Shown in pieces: positions 1 to 7,253 of a stretch of 34,576 nucleotides of DNA. Made by a program: the position numbers and the translations under genes. The first letter of the stretch is position 1; each line of letters begins with the position of its first letter. Source of the stretch: Coprococcus sp. (GTDB lineage Bacteria > Bacillota > Clostridia > Lachnospirales > Lachnospiraceae); contig JAEDGN010000024.1 of the NCBI GenBank assembly GCA_016297495.1, positions 1-34,576 of the forward strand. Reading direction: 5' to 3'. The notes beneath the pieces were generated by a model. It saw only the letters and a list, made by a program, of their open reading frames with translations, searched no databases and was not told where the DNA came from.

Positions 1-84
1 ATAGGTACAGATGGAAAAATATTTATTATTTGATTCAAAACGTTTCTTTTTCTGTTCTGTTTTTTTAGTATTCTCGGTATCCAT
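1..84 (-). CDS. Unknown protein, N-terminal 28 codons only
   Basis: A minus-strand reading frame opens with ATG at position 84 and runs without a stop off the left edge of the window. It has a GGAGG ribosome site about 12 bases upstream, slightly long spacing. The visible residues begin MDTENTKKTEQKKKRF and continue with a polar, Lys-rich stretch followed by NNKYFSICTY, the sort of short cytoplasmic leader that precedes a first membrane helix. A TTGCAT-17-TATAAA promoter lies just upstream (127-155). Too little is present to name a family; a multi-pass membrane transporter is a guess only. Confidence 0.5.
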   Translation of the reverse strand, partial: MDTENTKKTEQKKKRFESNNKYFSICTY

Positions 85-126
85 AATAAAAATTCGCCTC
101 CAGTAATATAAAAGTGATCAGATTGC

Positions 127-155
127 TTTATACTTTTATAATTGATTATATGCAA
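127..155 (-). promoter_or_regulatory. Promoter of the left-edge minus-strand gene
   Basis: Read on the minus strand, TTGCAT (150-155) and TATAAA (127-132) are separated by 17 bases, upstream of the ATG at 84. It is divergent from the tRNA-Lys promoter. Confidence 0.5.
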
Positions 156-217
156 TTTCCTATATGAAATACAAGATAAAAATCTAAAAAAATTTTTAAA
201 AAAAATTAAAAAAAAGC

Positions 218-246
218 TTGCATTTTCTGATAAGGTGGTATATAAT
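218..246 (+). promoter_or_regulatory. tRNA-Lys promoter with A-tract upstream element
   Basis: TTGCAT (218-223) and a perfect TATAAT (241-246) are spaced by 17 bases, about 40 bases before the tRNA. The 40 bases upstream of the -35 are nearly all A and T with long A-runs (about 175-216), resembling an UP element of a strong stable-RNA promoter. Confidence 0.75.
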
Positions 247-286
247 AAAACTCGCCGTTGAGGTTAAGATTTCAGCGGATGGACAA

Positions 287-359
287 GCGCTTTTAGCTCA
301 GTTGGTAGAGCACCTGACTCTTAATCAGGGTGTCCAGGGTTCGAGCCCCTGAAGGCGCA
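287..359 (+). tRNA. tRNA-Lys (anticodon CTT)
   Basis: The 73 bases fold as a standard cloverleaf. The acceptor stem pairs GCGCTTT (287-293) with AAGGCGC (352-358), with one G-U pair. The D-arm contains AGCTCAGTTGGTAGAGC. The anticodon stem CCTGA/TCAGG (313-317, 325-329) encloses loop CTCTTAA with anticodon CTT at 320-322, decoding AAG. The T-arm contains GGTTCGAGCCCC. The discriminator is A359; the bases after it are CA rather than CCA, so the 3' CCA is probably added after transcription. Confidence 0.97.
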
Positions 360-364
360 CACGA

Positions 365-409
365 AGCACTGTTTTTGCAGATTGAGACTGCGGGGACGGT
401 GCTTTTTTT
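365..409 (+). terminator. Intrinsic terminator of tRNA-Lys
   Basis: AGCACTGT (365-372) pairs with ACGGTGCT (396-403), one G-U pair, and a smaller GCAG/CTGC hairpin lies inside. Seven T follow (403-409). It lies directly behind the tRNA. Confidence 0.85.
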
Positions 410-504
410 CGTGTTGTCATATAAAAAATTATTTCTCTCCATATCGCCTGTTCTTTTTTGTACTTTGGGTCTAATATTATTCAGTGAACTATTGCTTAAC
501 TATC

Positions 505-540
505 ATTGTGATGATACAATATATAATATATCATCACAAT
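505..540. promoter_or_regulatory. Palindromic operator containing the -10 of the DUF3990/HTH module
   Basis: ATTGTGATGATA (505-516) and TATCATCACAAT (529-540) are a perfect 12-bp inverted repeat with a 12-base spacer. The spacer and its edge contain TATAAT (522-527); the -35 region (about 499-504) is poor. The expected transcript start falls in the right arm, just ahead of the GGAGG of the DUF3990 gene. A dimeric HTH protein bound here would cover the promoter, so autoregulation by the downstream HTH protein is the natural reading (inference). Confidence 0.75.
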
Positions 541-559
541 TATAGTTTGGAGGTGCTGT

Positions 560-1258
560 ATGAGTAAAATTGAATTATTACATGGTTCGGATCATGTTAT
601 AGAAAAACCAGATTTCTATCTTGGAAAAACAAACAATGATTACGGTCGGGGATTTTATTGTACTCGAGAATTGTCAATGGCTATGGAATGGGCCTGCAAA
701 CAAAATACAGATGGATTTGTAAATAAATATTCTTTTGAACAGGATTCTTTAAAAGTCTTAAATTTATTAGATGGCGATTATAACATTTTGCATTGGATGG
801 CATTATTATTAAAGCACAGAACTTTCCGCCTTTCTAATGAAATTGCTATTGATGCCCGGGATTATATCATTGATAATTTTTCAATCGATTTGAAAGATTA
901 TGATGTTGTGATTGGCTATCGAGCAGATGATTCTTACTTTTCTTTTGCTGAATCCTTTGTACAAAACGGATTGCCGCTTCGCAGTCTGAATCAGGCACTC
1001 AGACTGGGTAAGTTGGGGGAACAGACTGTATTGATTTCAGAAAAAGCATTTAATCGTTTAAAATTCGAAGGAGCAGAGCTTGCAGATAAGACGATCTATT
1101 ATCCTAAATTTATAACAAGAGATTCCAGTGCCAGAGCAACGTATAGGAAGGAAATTCGCAGAGGACGATCTTATAAAGATGATATCTTCGTTTTGGACAT
1201 TCTCAGAGAGGAGATGAAAAATGATGATCCACGCATACAACGAATCTTATCTAAGTGA
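560..1258 (+). CDS. DUF3990 protein, probable ADP-ribosyltransferase-like toxin
   Basis: A 232-aa cytoplasmic protein starting at ATG 560 behind TTTGGAGGTGCTGT. It shows the DUF3990 signature: LHGS at residues 7-10, then NNDYGRGFYCT (25-35), EWAC (43-46), YDVVIGYRADD (114-124) and GEQTVLIS (153-160). From family knowledge, DUF3990 resembles the ADP-ribosyltransferase fold (H-Y-E type). H8, Y28 or Y33 and E154/Q155 are the best guesses for the three active-site motifs, but this assignment is inferred. The last 38 bases overlap the HTH gene, implying translational coupling. Both genes are visibly more AT-rich than the rest of the window, suggesting transfer. A toxin role is inferred from the toxin-antitoxin-like arrangement; the target is unknown. 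Confidence 0.8.
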   Translation: MSKIELLHGSDHVIEKPDFYLGKTNNDYGRGFYCTRELSMAMEWACKQNTDGFVNKYSFEQDSLKVLNLLDGDYNILHWMALLLKHRTFRLSNEIAIDARDYIIDNFSIDLKDYDVVIGYRADDSYFSFAESFVQNGLPLRSLNQALRLGKLGEQTVLISEKAFNRLKFEGAELADKTIYYPKFITRDSSARATYRKEIRRGRSYKDDIFVLDILREEMKNDDPRIQRILSK

Positions 1259-1871
1259 TGCCAAACAGAATTTAGCGGAATTCTTTGATTATGCAATAAG
1301 CACGTGTAGGCTTGATGCCGATTTATTTTCAAAGCTGTTTGTCCAATCGGGATATGCTGACAAATTTGAACGTGGAAACCCTGCAATTATTGCAGGCATG
1401 TCCGGCATAGAATTAGCGAAAAAAGTAATTCTATATGCTTATCCAAATTGGGAATTTCCGGAAAGAATATTTTCAGAAGATCGTTCCGATGTATATTGGG
1501 CGGGTTGGGCATTGGCTGAATATCAGTGGGCAACCAGTAAACGCTTTAAAGACATTTTTTCAAGAATTACTCTTTCAGAAATTATTTCAATGTATAGTGT
1601 TTATCACGAAATGGATATTGAACACTTTATTGAAGATATGAACAGGAAATATGATGCTGTGGAACAGGAAACCCGGCTGAAAACGATTCGTGAAAACCGG
1701 GGCATCTCTCAGGCTGAGCTTGCGAAACTTTCAGGCGTTAAGCTGCGTTCTATTCAAATGTATGAACAAAAGGTAAATAATATTGACAAGGCGCAAGCTG
1801 GAACTGTTTATAAACTTTCAAGAGTTCTTGGCTGTACGATTGAAGATTTGTTAGAAAACCCGGAATCATAA
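1221..1871 (+). CDS. XRE-type HTH protein, probable antitoxin/repressor partner of DUF3990
   Basis: A 216-aa protein starting at ATG 1221 (or 1224), with GAGAGGAG upstream inside the DUF3990 gene. Residues 1-145 form an all-helical-looking domain with GMSGIELA and AGWALAEYQW that I cannot name, but which I associate with DUF3990 neighbours in related bacteria. Residues about 150-208 are a Cro/C1-type helix-turn-helix (LKTIRENRGISQAELAKLSG). The domain order, a large N-terminal region plus a C-terminal DNA-binding domain, fits an antitoxin that binds the toxin and represses the operon. The likely target is the 505-540 palindrome. A bidirectional terminator follows immediately. Confidence 0.8.
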   Translation: MMIHAYNESYLSDAKQNLAEFFDYAISTCRLDADLFSKLFVQSGYADKFERGNPAIIAGMSGIELAKKVILYAYPNWEFPERIFSEDRSDVYWAGWALAEYQWATSKRFKDIFSRITLSEIISMYSVYHEMDIEHFIEDMNRKYDAVEQETRLKTIRENRGISQAELAKLSGVKLRSIQMYEQKVNNIDKAQAGTVYKLSRVLGCTIEDLLENPES

Positions 1872-1882
1872 TACCAATATGA

Positions 1883-1920
1883 AAATCCCTGATTTTCCGT
1901 ATTCGGAATTTCAGGGATTT
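1883..1920. terminator. Bidirectional terminator between the HTH gene and the TauE-like gene
   Basis: AAATCCCTGA (1883-1892) pairs perfectly with TCAGGGATTT (1911-1920), with an inner TTCCG/CGGAA extension. It lies 12 bases after the HTH gene and ends two bases before the stop codon of the convergent permease gene, so it can serve both. Confidence 0.75.
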
Positions 1921-1922
1921 CT

Positions 1923-2792
1923 TCATTTTGTACCTTGGTTTCTCCATAGAGTCATAACTGTAAATCCCATAATACACAGCAGAATAATATTTAATACCAT
2001 GGCGTTGAGACTGATGGTGACAAATGTTCCGAGGACGGCACCAAGGGTACCGAATATGACCGATGCCACCGATAGCTTTTTGTGATATTTACTGCTTTTA
2101 AGCACCTGGATTCCGCCTGCCATCGGACTCATAAATCCCATGGCCAGCATCAGGGTCAGGGTTGTCATGGGTGAAAGTCCCATCAAAAGGAACAGGGCGG
2201 TGGCAGCAGGCTTCATGGGCACACCGAACATGTTAATAAAGCCGAAGCAGAAGACCACAGGGATGACGATACACAGCTGTCCGGCAGTCAGATCAGTGGC
2301 AGTGCCGGTTGAGCCGGCTGAAACAATCATTTTTACGATCAGAGCGGCCATGGAAAAGAGCATGGCCAGTGTCAGAAGCTTCTGGATAAGTTCTCCCGAG
2401 AGGGAGATGACCAGATGTGCACCCGTAAAGCTTCCGGCTGCAATGGCGGCCATACAGAGAATTAATGTCAGAGAGCCGGTCTGTGAATTGCTTCTCAGAT
2501 AGGAGAATGCGATCACAGCACCGGGGGTTACGGTAACGGCCACCAGTGAAGGGGGAATCTTTTCCTCCGGGACCCATGATGTTTTCTGGAAGATCAACGT
2601 ATTCATTACAAAATCAGGGAAGCCCATGGTAGACAGGAAATAGACGATACCTTCTGCCAGTGACATTTTCCAGAAAGAACCCCTTTCTTCTGTCAGGGCA
2701 GATCTGTCTCTGTATGCCTTTGCACATTCCAGAATTCCAAATAAAACACCATATAATAAAATAAAAACTGCAAGATATTTTTGAAGTATCAA
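1923..2792 (-). CDS. TauE/SafE-like membrane permease
   Basis: A 289-aa very hydrophobic protein with about eight membrane segments in two halves, the layout of the TauE/SafE (sulfite exporter) family. Features include a conserved-looking TMGFPDF near residue 58 and internal repeats of small-residue-rich helices with the motif GVPMKPAATALF around residue 190. The start is TTG at 2792, supported by GGGGGA seven bases upstream; no ATG with better support is visible. The family moves organosulfur, sulfite or other small anions across the cytoplasmic membrane; the substrate is not predictable here. It is monocistronic with its own TTGCAG-17-TATAAT promoter. Confidence 0.65.
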   Translation of the reverse strand: MILQKYLAVFILLYGVLFGILECAKAYRDRSALTEERGSFWKMSLAEGIVYFLSTMGFPDFVMNTLIFQKTSWVPEEKIPPSLVAVTVTPGAVIAFSYLRSNSQTGSLTLILCMAAIAAGSFTGAHLVISLSGELIQKLLTLAMLFSMAALIVKMIVSAGSTGTATDLTAGQLCIVIPVVFCFGFINMFGVPMKPAATALFLLMGLSPMTTLTLMLAMGFMSPMAGGIQVLKSSKYHKKLSVASVIFGTLGAVLGTFVTISLNAMVLNIILLCIMGFTVMTLWRNQGTK

Positions 2793-2835
2793 TGTCTATT
2801 CCCCCGTTTTAAGCTGCTTTACATATGATATCTTT

Positions 2836-2864
2836 ATTATAGAGGATCGGGGCTTTTTCTGCAA
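2836..2864 (-). promoter_or_regulatory. Promoter of the TauE/SafE-like gene
   Basis: On the minus strand TTGCAG (2859-2864) and perfect TATAAT (2836-2841) are spaced by 17 bases, 44 bases upstream of the TTG start. Confidence 0.75.
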
Positions 2865-2915
2865 TTTATCTCTGGCCTATTTCATATATAAACTACAGGT
2901 TTATTGTCTGCTTTG

Positions 2916-2945
2916 GCTGTCTGCCTTATTGCTGTCTGCCTTATT
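2916..2945. repeat. 15-bp perfect tandem duplication
   Basis: GCTGTCTGCCTTATT occurs twice head to tail (2916-2930 and 2931-2945) in the gap between the lipoprotein gene and the permease promoter. It overlaps no gene; probably a slippage product. Confidence 0.85.
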
Positions 2946-3002
2946 ATAGAAACTGTCGTTACAGAGATTGCACAGGATGACAGGAGGAATCAGTCATGTA
3001 AG

Positions 3003-4109
3003 TTACTTATGTGCAAGAAGATACTTCAGATTTTCTTCTTCATATTCATTAAAAACGGAAGAATCGAATTGTTCAGGTTCTACGGTTCCCTTATACCAGG
3101 ATTTGCTTTCAAAATAGGCGCGAACTTCATCATCTTTGAATTTTCTGCCGTGTCTTGCATAGATTTCATTGATGGCCATCTGAATCTGATCGGAGGTAAG
3201 CCCTGCAATATCTGAAGCCTCCAGGTATTTACTGGCGCTGTCTGCAATAATGTAATCTTCCGGGTCCGTACCGGTATACTCTGCATACCATTTTGAAAGA
3301 TCAGTTGTTTCCACATCAATCAGATACGGATAGGAGTCTCCTGCAGCGAGAGAATATATTCTGGCGCGAATACTGAAATGCCCGTCTTCATTAATATAAG
3401 GTACAGCAAAATCAATATTATCCTGTGAGACTGTACGTTCAAGCTGATTCTGGGTAAAACTGTCATAGAAAAACGAGGAATCGTTATCAAAAGGAGCGCC
3501 ATAAAGATGGCAGAACTGATTGCCCATGGCATCTTTTACCTTCTGATTGTATGCTTCCTGTGTCAAATGATAATAGGTCATGATATCATTTTTATCGAGT
3601 ATCCTGTTTTCCTTCAGATCAACGCTGAATACTTCCGGTTCGGTCCAGCCGCTGGCATCAGGATACAGGGATGCTGACATGATCAGTGTCAGAATGTCAT
3701 CTGTGACAGACCATGTATAACTGCATTGATCACAGTTTTGCCAGCCGGATTCGCCGTTATCCTTTGCGGCAGTATAATAGGCGCTGTATTTTTCATAAAT
3801 CCGGTTATTTAAGGAAGCAATCTCATCACCATCCCAATTAATAACAGGAATAATATAGTGGCATTCACTTTGTGTGCCATAAACAGTGACTTCAAACTGT
3901 TCATTGAGAATATCTGTCACAAGATTCGTATAGTCGACAGAAGCTTCGGTTTCAGGGGCTGTCTCACTTTCTGATGCTGCAGCTTCTGTCTGAAAAGTTT
4001 CCTGTTCTGAAGTCTTATCTGTTTCTTCTGTTTTTGAACTGCTGCATCCGGCAAGAAGAACAGCAGCTGTCAGCAGACATATGGCCATCATGCCATGTGT
4101 GTTCTTCAT
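3003..4109 (-). CDS. YARHG-domain lipoprotein
   Basis: A 368-aa secreted lipoprotein. ATG 4109 is chosen because it sits behind AAGGAGG and gives a proper signal peptide; a longer frame upstream has no ribosome site. Residues 1-22 are a lipoprotein signal ending LLAGC, so Cys22 would be lipidated. A Ser/Glu/Thr-rich linker follows to about residue 58. The middle region (VTVYGTQSECHYIIPVINWD and onward) is a beta-rich domain resembling DUF3298/RsiV-like extracellular modules. The C-terminus (about 305-365) carries YARHGRKF followed by a W-Y-rich tail, the YARHG domain common on clostridial cell surfaces. Function unknown; surface-exposed. Confidence 0.75.
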   Translation of the reverse strand: MKNTHGMMAICLLTAAVLLAGCSSSKTEETDKTSEQETFQTEAAASESETAPETEASVDYTNLVTDILNEQFEVTVYGTQSECHYIIPVINWDGDEIASLNNRIYEKYSAYYTAAKDNGESGWQNCDQCSYTWSVTDDILTLIMSASLYPDASGWTEPEVFSVDLKENRILDKNDIMTYYHLTQEAYNQKVKDAMGNQFCHLYGAPFDNDSSFFYDSFTQNQLERTVSQDNIDFAVPYINEDGHFSIRARIYSLAAGDSYPYLIDVETTDLSKWYAEYTGTDPEDYIIADSASKYLEASDIAGLTSDQIQMAINEIYARHGRKFKDDEVRAYFESKSWYKGTVEPEQFDSSVFNEYEEENLKYLLAHK

Positions 4110-4149
4110 CAGGTCATTCCTCCTTTTATTTGAACGATATATTATATTC

Positions 4150-4178
4150 ATTATAACGAATTGACTGTATTTCTGCAA
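4150..4178 (-). promoter_or_regulatory. Promoter of the YARHG lipoprotein gene
   Basis: On the minus strand TTGCAG (4173-4178) is followed after 17 bases by TATAAT (4150-4155), about 40 bases before the ATG at 4109. Confidence 0.75.
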
Positions 4179-4197
4179 TTCCCCGACCGAATTGACT
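4157..4197. repeat. Direct repeat CGAATTGACT, 31-bp spacing
   Basis: CGAATTGACT occurs at 4157-4166 and again at 4188-4197 between the divergent lipoprotein and dehydratase genes. The second copy contains the -35 of the dehydratase promoter and the first lies within the lipoprotein promoter. The 31-bp offset is about three helical turns, so a shared regulator is possible but unproven. Confidence 0.5.
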
Positions 4198-4220
4198 TTC
4201 CCAAATGAACGTGTTACCAT
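4192..4220 (+). promoter_or_regulatory. Promoter of the dehydratase operon
   Basis: TTGACT (4192-4197), 17-base spacer, TACCAT (4215-4220); the ATG is at 4259 with AAAGGAG upstream. It is divergent from the lipoprotein promoter. Confidence 0.6.
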
Positions 4221-4258
4221 ATGAAAAGTATTTTTGTTTTTAAAGGAGTCCTGAAAAT

Positions 4259-5554
4259 ATGGATTATGTCAAGAAGTACGGTGAACTGATTAAGGATAAG
4301 GCGGTGACCCGTCCCGATGCAGCCAGATCCATGATCAAGCTGGGTCTGAAGGCGGAGAATACCAGAACGAAGCTTTTGCCGAAGAAGGAGATGCCGGAAG
4401 CTTTCCGCATGCTGACCCACCTGGCTATGGGAAGTGTGCTGTCTGCGCTGGAGCAACCGGAGCAGTCCTGCTGGACCAATATATTTGCACCTGTGGAGAT
4501 TATGCAGTGCTTTGGACTGCAGTGCGTGTCCATGGAGTGTCTGTCCTCTTTTATGTCAGGTTTTAAGATAGAAGATTACCTGATTGATTATGCGGAGAAT
4601 GAGGGGATTGCGCCGACATTATGTTCGTATCATAAAAATTTTATTGGCGGTGTGGATGCGGGTGTGCTGCCAAAGGCGGCCATGTCTGTGACCACATCCA
4701 TGATCTGTGACGGCAATATCAATACATTCCGCCATATGGAAGTCAAACATGGTGTAGAAAGTTATGTGATCGATGTACCGAATGAGTATTCATTGGAAGC
4801 GGAACAGTATGTGGTAGAGCAGTTGAAAGAACTCATTGCCATGTTGGAGAAGAAAACAGGAAAAAAGATGGATATGGATGCTTTGAAGGAGACGATTCGC
4901 CGGGAGAATGCATCCAAGACCTGCTATCGGCATTTTCTGCAGGAGCAGAAGCATCGGTATTATCCGAACACAATGACGCTGGATCTGTATATGCTGTTTG
5001 CAACCCATCTGGATATTGGCACTCAGAAAACACTGGATTTTTTCCGGTGTCTGGAAGAGGATGTGAAACATTATCCTGAATTCAATGGTAAGGGGATACT
5101 TTGGGTACATTTGATGCCTTACTATCAGGAGACGCTTCAGCAGTATCTGAATTATCAGGAAAAATATTATATACAGGCCTGTGATATCAATCTGGATTAT
5201 ATGGAACAGATGGATGAAGAGCATCCGCTGGAGGCCCTGGCGAGAAAGATGCTTTTAAATATCTATAATGGCCCTTATGAGCGCAAGGTTCGGATGGTGA
5301 GGGAGCTTGTGGAGGAATTTCACTCTGATGCTGTCATCAATTTCTGTCACTGGGGATGTAAACAGTCATCCGGCGGTGTGATGCTTTTAAAAGAAGAGAT
5401 GCGGCAGGCCGGGGTTCCTATGCTGATACTGGATGGTGATGCCATGGACAGAAGAAACAGCCATGACGGACAGATCAAAACAAGGCTTCAGGCTTTTCTT
5501 GAATTGATAGATAATATGGAGGAGGCGACATCCAATGATCGGATATGTATGTAA
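4259..5554 (+). CDS. 2-hydroxyacyl-CoA dehydratase-family (HgdB-like) iron-sulfur protein
   Basis: A 431-aa protein of the 2-hydroxyacyl-CoA dehydratase D-component family, also the fold of double-cubane cluster proteins. Visible hallmarks: SCWTNIFAPVEIMQCFG near residue 78 (N-terminal cluster Cys and the typical P-x-E stretch), PTLCSYHKNF, ICDGN, then FCHWGCKQSSGG near residue 365 and a C-terminal LDGDAMDRRN...GQIKTRLQAF motif. Cysteines at those points would ligate [4Fe-4S] clusters. Such enzymes remove water from 2-hydroxyacyl-CoA by a ketyl-radical mechanism and need an ATP-driven activase, which is fused to the next gene (20-bp overlap). The substrate is unknown; a DCCP-type reductase is an equal alternative. 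Confidence 0.8.
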   Translation: MDYVKKYGELIKDKAVTRPDAARSMIKLGLKAENTRTKLLPKKEMPEAFRMLTHLAMGSVLSALEQPEQSCWTNIFAPVEIMQCFGLQCVSMECLSSFMSGFKIEDYLIDYAENEGIAPTLCSYHKNFIGGVDAGVLPKAAMSVTTSMICDGNINTFRHMEVKHGVESYVIDVPNEYSLEAEQYVVEQLKELIAMLEKKTGKKMDMDALKETIRRENASKTCYRHFLQEQKHRYYPNTMTLDLYMLFATHLDIGTQKTLDFFRCLEEDVKHYPEFNGKGILWVHLMPYYQETLQQYLNYQEKYYIQACDINLDYMEQMDEEHPLEALARKMLLNIYNGPYERKVRMVRELVEEFHSDAVINFCHWGCKQSSGGVMLLKEEMRQAGVPMLILDGDAMDRRNSHDGQIKTRLQAFLELIDNMEEATSNDRICM

Positions 5555-7214
5555 ATACACACCGATAGAGGTGTTTGAAGCAATGGGAGTGGAAATTGAC
5601 CGGATCCAGCCGTCAGTCACCAATTTTAATCAGGCAGACACATTGATGCATCCCAATATCTGTTCCTTTGCAAAATCTGTACTGGAGGATGTGCTGGCCG
5701 GGGATTACGAGGGCATCGTGCTGACTACCTGCTGCGACAGTATCCGCCGGCTCTATGATGTGCTGAAGGAGAATTGCCCGGATAAATTCCTTTATCTGCT
5801 GGACGTGCCGAGGAAGGTCAATGATTTTTCCACGGAAATGTATAAAAATAATATATTAAAAATGATCCATGCTTATGAGGCATATTCCGGCAGAACCTTT
5901 GATGAGCAGAAGCTTGGCGATCTTCTGACGCGCCGGGAGGAGGCGGACAGGCTTCGTACGGCACCAAAGAACAAAGCATCCGTTCATGTGGGACTTATGG
6001 GTGCAAGATGCAGCAAAGGCATTATCAATCTATTGGAAGATAATGGTGTTGAGATATTGTTTGATCTGACTTGTACAGGTCTCAAACGTGAATTTCAGGC
6101 AGATCAGGATCGGCTTTTGAATTCCTATACATGGCAGCTGCTGAATCAGGTACCCTGCATGCGCATGGTCAAGGCTGTGAACAGAGAAAATTATTTTGAA
6201 GGATTCAGAGATCGACTGGACGGTATTATTTATCATACGGTTAAATTCTGTGATAATTATGCCTATGAATATATGGATATGAAAGACCGGCTGGGGCTGC
6301 CTGTATTGATGGTAGAAACTGATGCCACAAAACAGTGTGAAGGTCAGATCAGAACCCGTGTGGAGGCCTTTATTGAGTCATTGAAAATTGCAAAGGGAAC
6401 AGCCCTGAATCATGGGGGATTGAAGAAATCGGAGGATGGAAAGATGTATGTACTTGGTATTGACAGCGGATCCACATCGACCAATGCTGTTATTTTAAAT
6501 GAAAGGAAAGAAATTGTGGCGTTTGATGTGGTGCGGACGGGTGCCAAAAGCGGTGAAAGTGCAGACAGGATTCTGAAAGGTGTGCTGGATAAGGCTGGTT
6601 TGAAGAGAGAGGATATATCGTTGATCGTGTCCACAGGCTACGGTCGTGTCAGTATTCCTTTTGCCGATGAAAATGTAACGGAGATCAGCTGTCATGGACG
6701 AGGTGCCCATTATTTCAATCCGAAGGTACGGACTATATTGGATATCGGCGGTCAGGACAGTAAGGCAATCCGCCTCAATGAGAACGGTGAAGTGGTGGAT
6801 TTTGTCATGAATGATAAATGTGCGGCCGGTACAGGTCGTTTTCTTGAGATGATGGCACGTACATTGGAGATGGATATCAGTGAAATGGGTCCGGAATCCC
6901 TGAAATGGAAGGAAGATATTGATATCAGCAGTATGTGTTCTGTATTTGCCGAATCGGAGGTTATTTCCCTGATAGCATTGAATAAGGAGAAAGCAGATAT
7001 CGCCCATGGTCTGCATAAAGCCATTGCCAACAAGTCTTATTCTCTTATGAAACGTGTGGGCCTGAATGAAGCGTATATGATGACCGGTGGTGTGGCCAAG
7101 AATCCGGGTGTTGTGAAAGCGATAGAGGAAAAACTGGGGAGCAGTCTGTATATCTGCAGTGAGCCGGAGATCGTCGGTGCCCTGGGAGCGGCATTGTTTG
7201 CCCTGGACAGGTAA
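5535..7214 (+). CDS. Fusion of a dehydratase-type domain and a BadF/HgdC-type activase
   Basis: A 559-aa two-domain protein starting at ATG 5535 behind GGAGGAGG. Residues 1 to about 285 are a second dehydratase D-component-like domain with Cys motifs (TTCCDS, GARCSKG, DLTCTG, KFCDN) and a closing ETDATKQCEGQ...RVEAF signature. Residues about 305-559 are a BcrAD/BadF/HgdC ASKHA ATPase: GIDSGSTSTNA (308-318), DIGGQDSKA, and the two cluster cysteines C429 (DKCAAGTGRF) and C468 (SSMCSVFAESE) that bridge a [4Fe-4S] cluster at the dimer interface of activases. The ATPase would energise electrons for itself and/or the upstream protein. Linking activator and acceptor in one chain with a separate HgdB-like partner is the notable point. 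Confidence 0.85.
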   Translation: MIGYVCKYTPIEVFEAMGVEIDRIQPSVTNFNQADTLMHPNICSFAKSVLEDVLAGDYEGIVLTTCCDSIRRLYDVLKENCPDKFLYLLDVPRKVNDFSTEMYKNNILKMIHAYEAYSGRTFDEQKLGDLLTRREEADRLRTAPKNKASVHVGLMGARCSKGIINLLEDNGVEILFDLTCTGLKREFQADQDRLLNSYTWQLLNQVPCMRMVKAVNRENYFEGFRDRLDGIIYHTVKFCDNYAYEYMDMKDRLGLPVLMVETDATKQCEGQIRTRVEAFIESLKIAKGTALNHGGLKKSEDGKMYVLGIDSGSTSTNAVILNERKEIVAFDVVRTGAKSGESADRILKGVLDKAGLKREDISLIVSTGYGRVSIPFADENVTEISCHGRGAHYFNPKVRTILDIGGQDSKAIRLNENGEVVDFVMNDKCAAGTGRFLEMMARTLEMDISEMGPESLKWKEDIDISSMCSVFAESEVISLIALNKEKADIAHGLHKAIANKSYSLMKRVGLNEAYMMTGGVAKNPGVVKAIEEKLGSSLYICSEPEIVGALGAALFALDR

Positions 7215-7253
7215 GAAGTCAAATGCTGTCATGGAGTTAAAGGAGGAGGCACA

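Noticed and set aside
330..545. 71-codon frame overlapping tRNA-Lys
   Set aside because: It starts inside the tRNA, crosses the terminator and has no ribosome site; chance frame.
352..1920. Possible att duplication of the tRNA-Lys 3' end flanking the DUF3990 cassette
   Set aside because: I found no second copy of the GGTTCGAGCCCC...GGCGCA segment downstream, and no integrase gene.
2916..2945. Start of a CRISPR or larger repeat array
   Set aside because: Only two tandem 15-bp units with no spacers; no further copies nearby.
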